64,000 bases of DNA. Source: an uncultured Alphaproteobacteria bacterium (GTDB lineage: Bacteria; Pseudomonadota; Alphaproteobacteria; Caulobacterales; Caulobacteraceae). Location of the stretch: the NCBI GenBank assembly GCA_903822175.1, contig CAIJOB010000028.1:1-64000 (forward strand). Direction: 5' to 3'. Under the pieces are notes generated by a model. The model was given only the letters and a program-made list of their open reading frames with translations. It had not been told where the DNA came from and searched no databases. Positions within the stretch are counted from its first letter, which is position 1; every line of letters begins with the position of its first letter. Shown here in pieces: positions 63,709-64,000 of the stretch. A program made the translations under genes and the position numbers.

Positions 63709-64000
63709 CGCGGCCAGCGCAGCTGCTTCAACCGCACCTGGGTCAGGAACGCGGTCTCCGGCGTCGCCTCCATGGCCATCTTCCAGCCCAGGTCGCTGAA
63801 CCGTTCGGCCAGCCCCTCGCGCGCCAGCCGCAGGTCCTCGGCGAACTCCGGATAGTCGGCGCGCCAGCGCATCACGGTGCGCAGCGACGGCATCATCGGA
63901 TCGGTGGTGATTGAGGTCAGCATCTCCCCTTCGGACACCCGCGCCACGACCTCCTCCGCCGTGGCCGCGCAGTAGCCGCGTCCGCTCACCGGCTTGCGCG
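63678..64000 (-). CDS. Terminase small-subunit-like HTH protein, partial at the right window edge
   Basis: At least 107 residues; the frame stays open to the window edge (RKPVSGRGYC...), so the start is probably outside. The pattern YCAATAEEVVARVSEGEMLTS, DPMMPSLRTVMRW and YPEFAEDLRLAREGLAERF is that of phage terminase small subunits, which recognise packaging sites by HTH. Isolated homologues also occur in Caulobacterales chromosomes away from intact phage. More phage genes beyond the edge would decide. Confidence 0.6.
   Translation of the reverse strand, partial: RKPVSGRGYCAATAEEVVARVSEGEMLTSITTDPMMPSLRTVMRWRADYPEFAEDLRLAREGLAERFSDLGWKMAMEATPETAFLTQVRLKQLRWPRCWGRGRMGG

Overview
The window is chromosomal DNA from a very GC-rich alphaproteobacterium, most likely a member of Caulobacteraceae (Phenylobacterium/Caulobacter-like). 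This is inferred from the argH-lipoprotein-lysA order, the zinc-ribbon/ftsE/ftsX neighbourhood, frequent ATGA/GTGA stop-start overlaps, a CYP153 P450, a fused indolepyruvate ferredoxin oxidoreductase, and the dispersed palindromic repeats. Genes are tightly packed on both strands. I see one tRNA, no rRNA, no CRISPR array, no transposase and no complete prophage.

Layout. 0-11.4 kb is housekeeping: a TlpA-like thioredoxin back to back with argH, a small lipoprotein and lysA; an NAD-dependent epimerase; a lipoprotein; hpt and a zinc-ribbon membrane protein opposed to ftsE-ftsX-DUF218-plsC; then ChaC opposed to a DUF2125 protein. 11.4-16.5 kb holds tRNA-Met, an APC permease, a small HTH-like protein with an operator-like repeat, a TonB-like protein and an OmpA-family lipoprotein separated by two palindromic elements, and a GH27 alpha-galactosidase. 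17-22.8 kb is a complete heavy-metal RND efflux operon (outer-membrane factor, adaptor, CzcA-type pump). 22.8-27.5 kb holds small membrane proteins, an HNH-motif protein, a secreted PHP metallohydrolase, a membrane-tethered LuxR-type protein, DUF4199 and a peroxiredoxin. 27.6-36.3 kb has a glycosyltransferase/asparagine-synthetase pair (the synthetase carries an in-frame repeat), a Cys/His secreted protein, an M1 peptidase, an FAD oxidoreductase and a class-C serine hydrolase. 36.3-46.2 kb has the indolepyruvate oxidoreductase opposed to an Lrp regulator, then a peroxiredoxin, pirin, sdaA, NIPSNAP, GST and pgsA. 46.2-54 kb is a sugar and sugar-acid group: sorbosone dehydrogenase-like, DUF1080, a Tat-exported Gfo/Idh/MocA oxidoreductase, mannonate dehydratase manD and an exported amidohydrolase. 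54-64 kb has a proline-rich membrane protein, an AI-2E family transporter, and an oxidative cluster: CYP153-TetR-globin followed by a multidomain copper/heme lipoprotein. The right edge cuts into a terminase-small-subunit-like gene.

How genes work together. The RND operon is a self-contained tripartite pump. The divergent Lrp probably controls the oxidoreductase for aromatic amino-acid breakdown. The CYP153 cluster, with a TetR regulator and a clear GTCAA-N6-TTGAC operator-like palindrome, looks like an inducible hydrocarbon-oxidation unit. Three paralogues of one uncharacterised exported family lie next to manD, the copper protein and CYP153.

The most unusual material is (i) a repeat inserted in frame in the asparagine synthetase, (ii) paired CCTAGTGT palindromes with covarying stems that supply a stop codon, (iii) a 154-bp inverted-repeat element at 34341-34494, and (iv) the multidomain lipoprotein with a redoxin domain that has lost its cysteines, a c-type heme site, a full set of copper-monooxygenase ligands and EF-hands.
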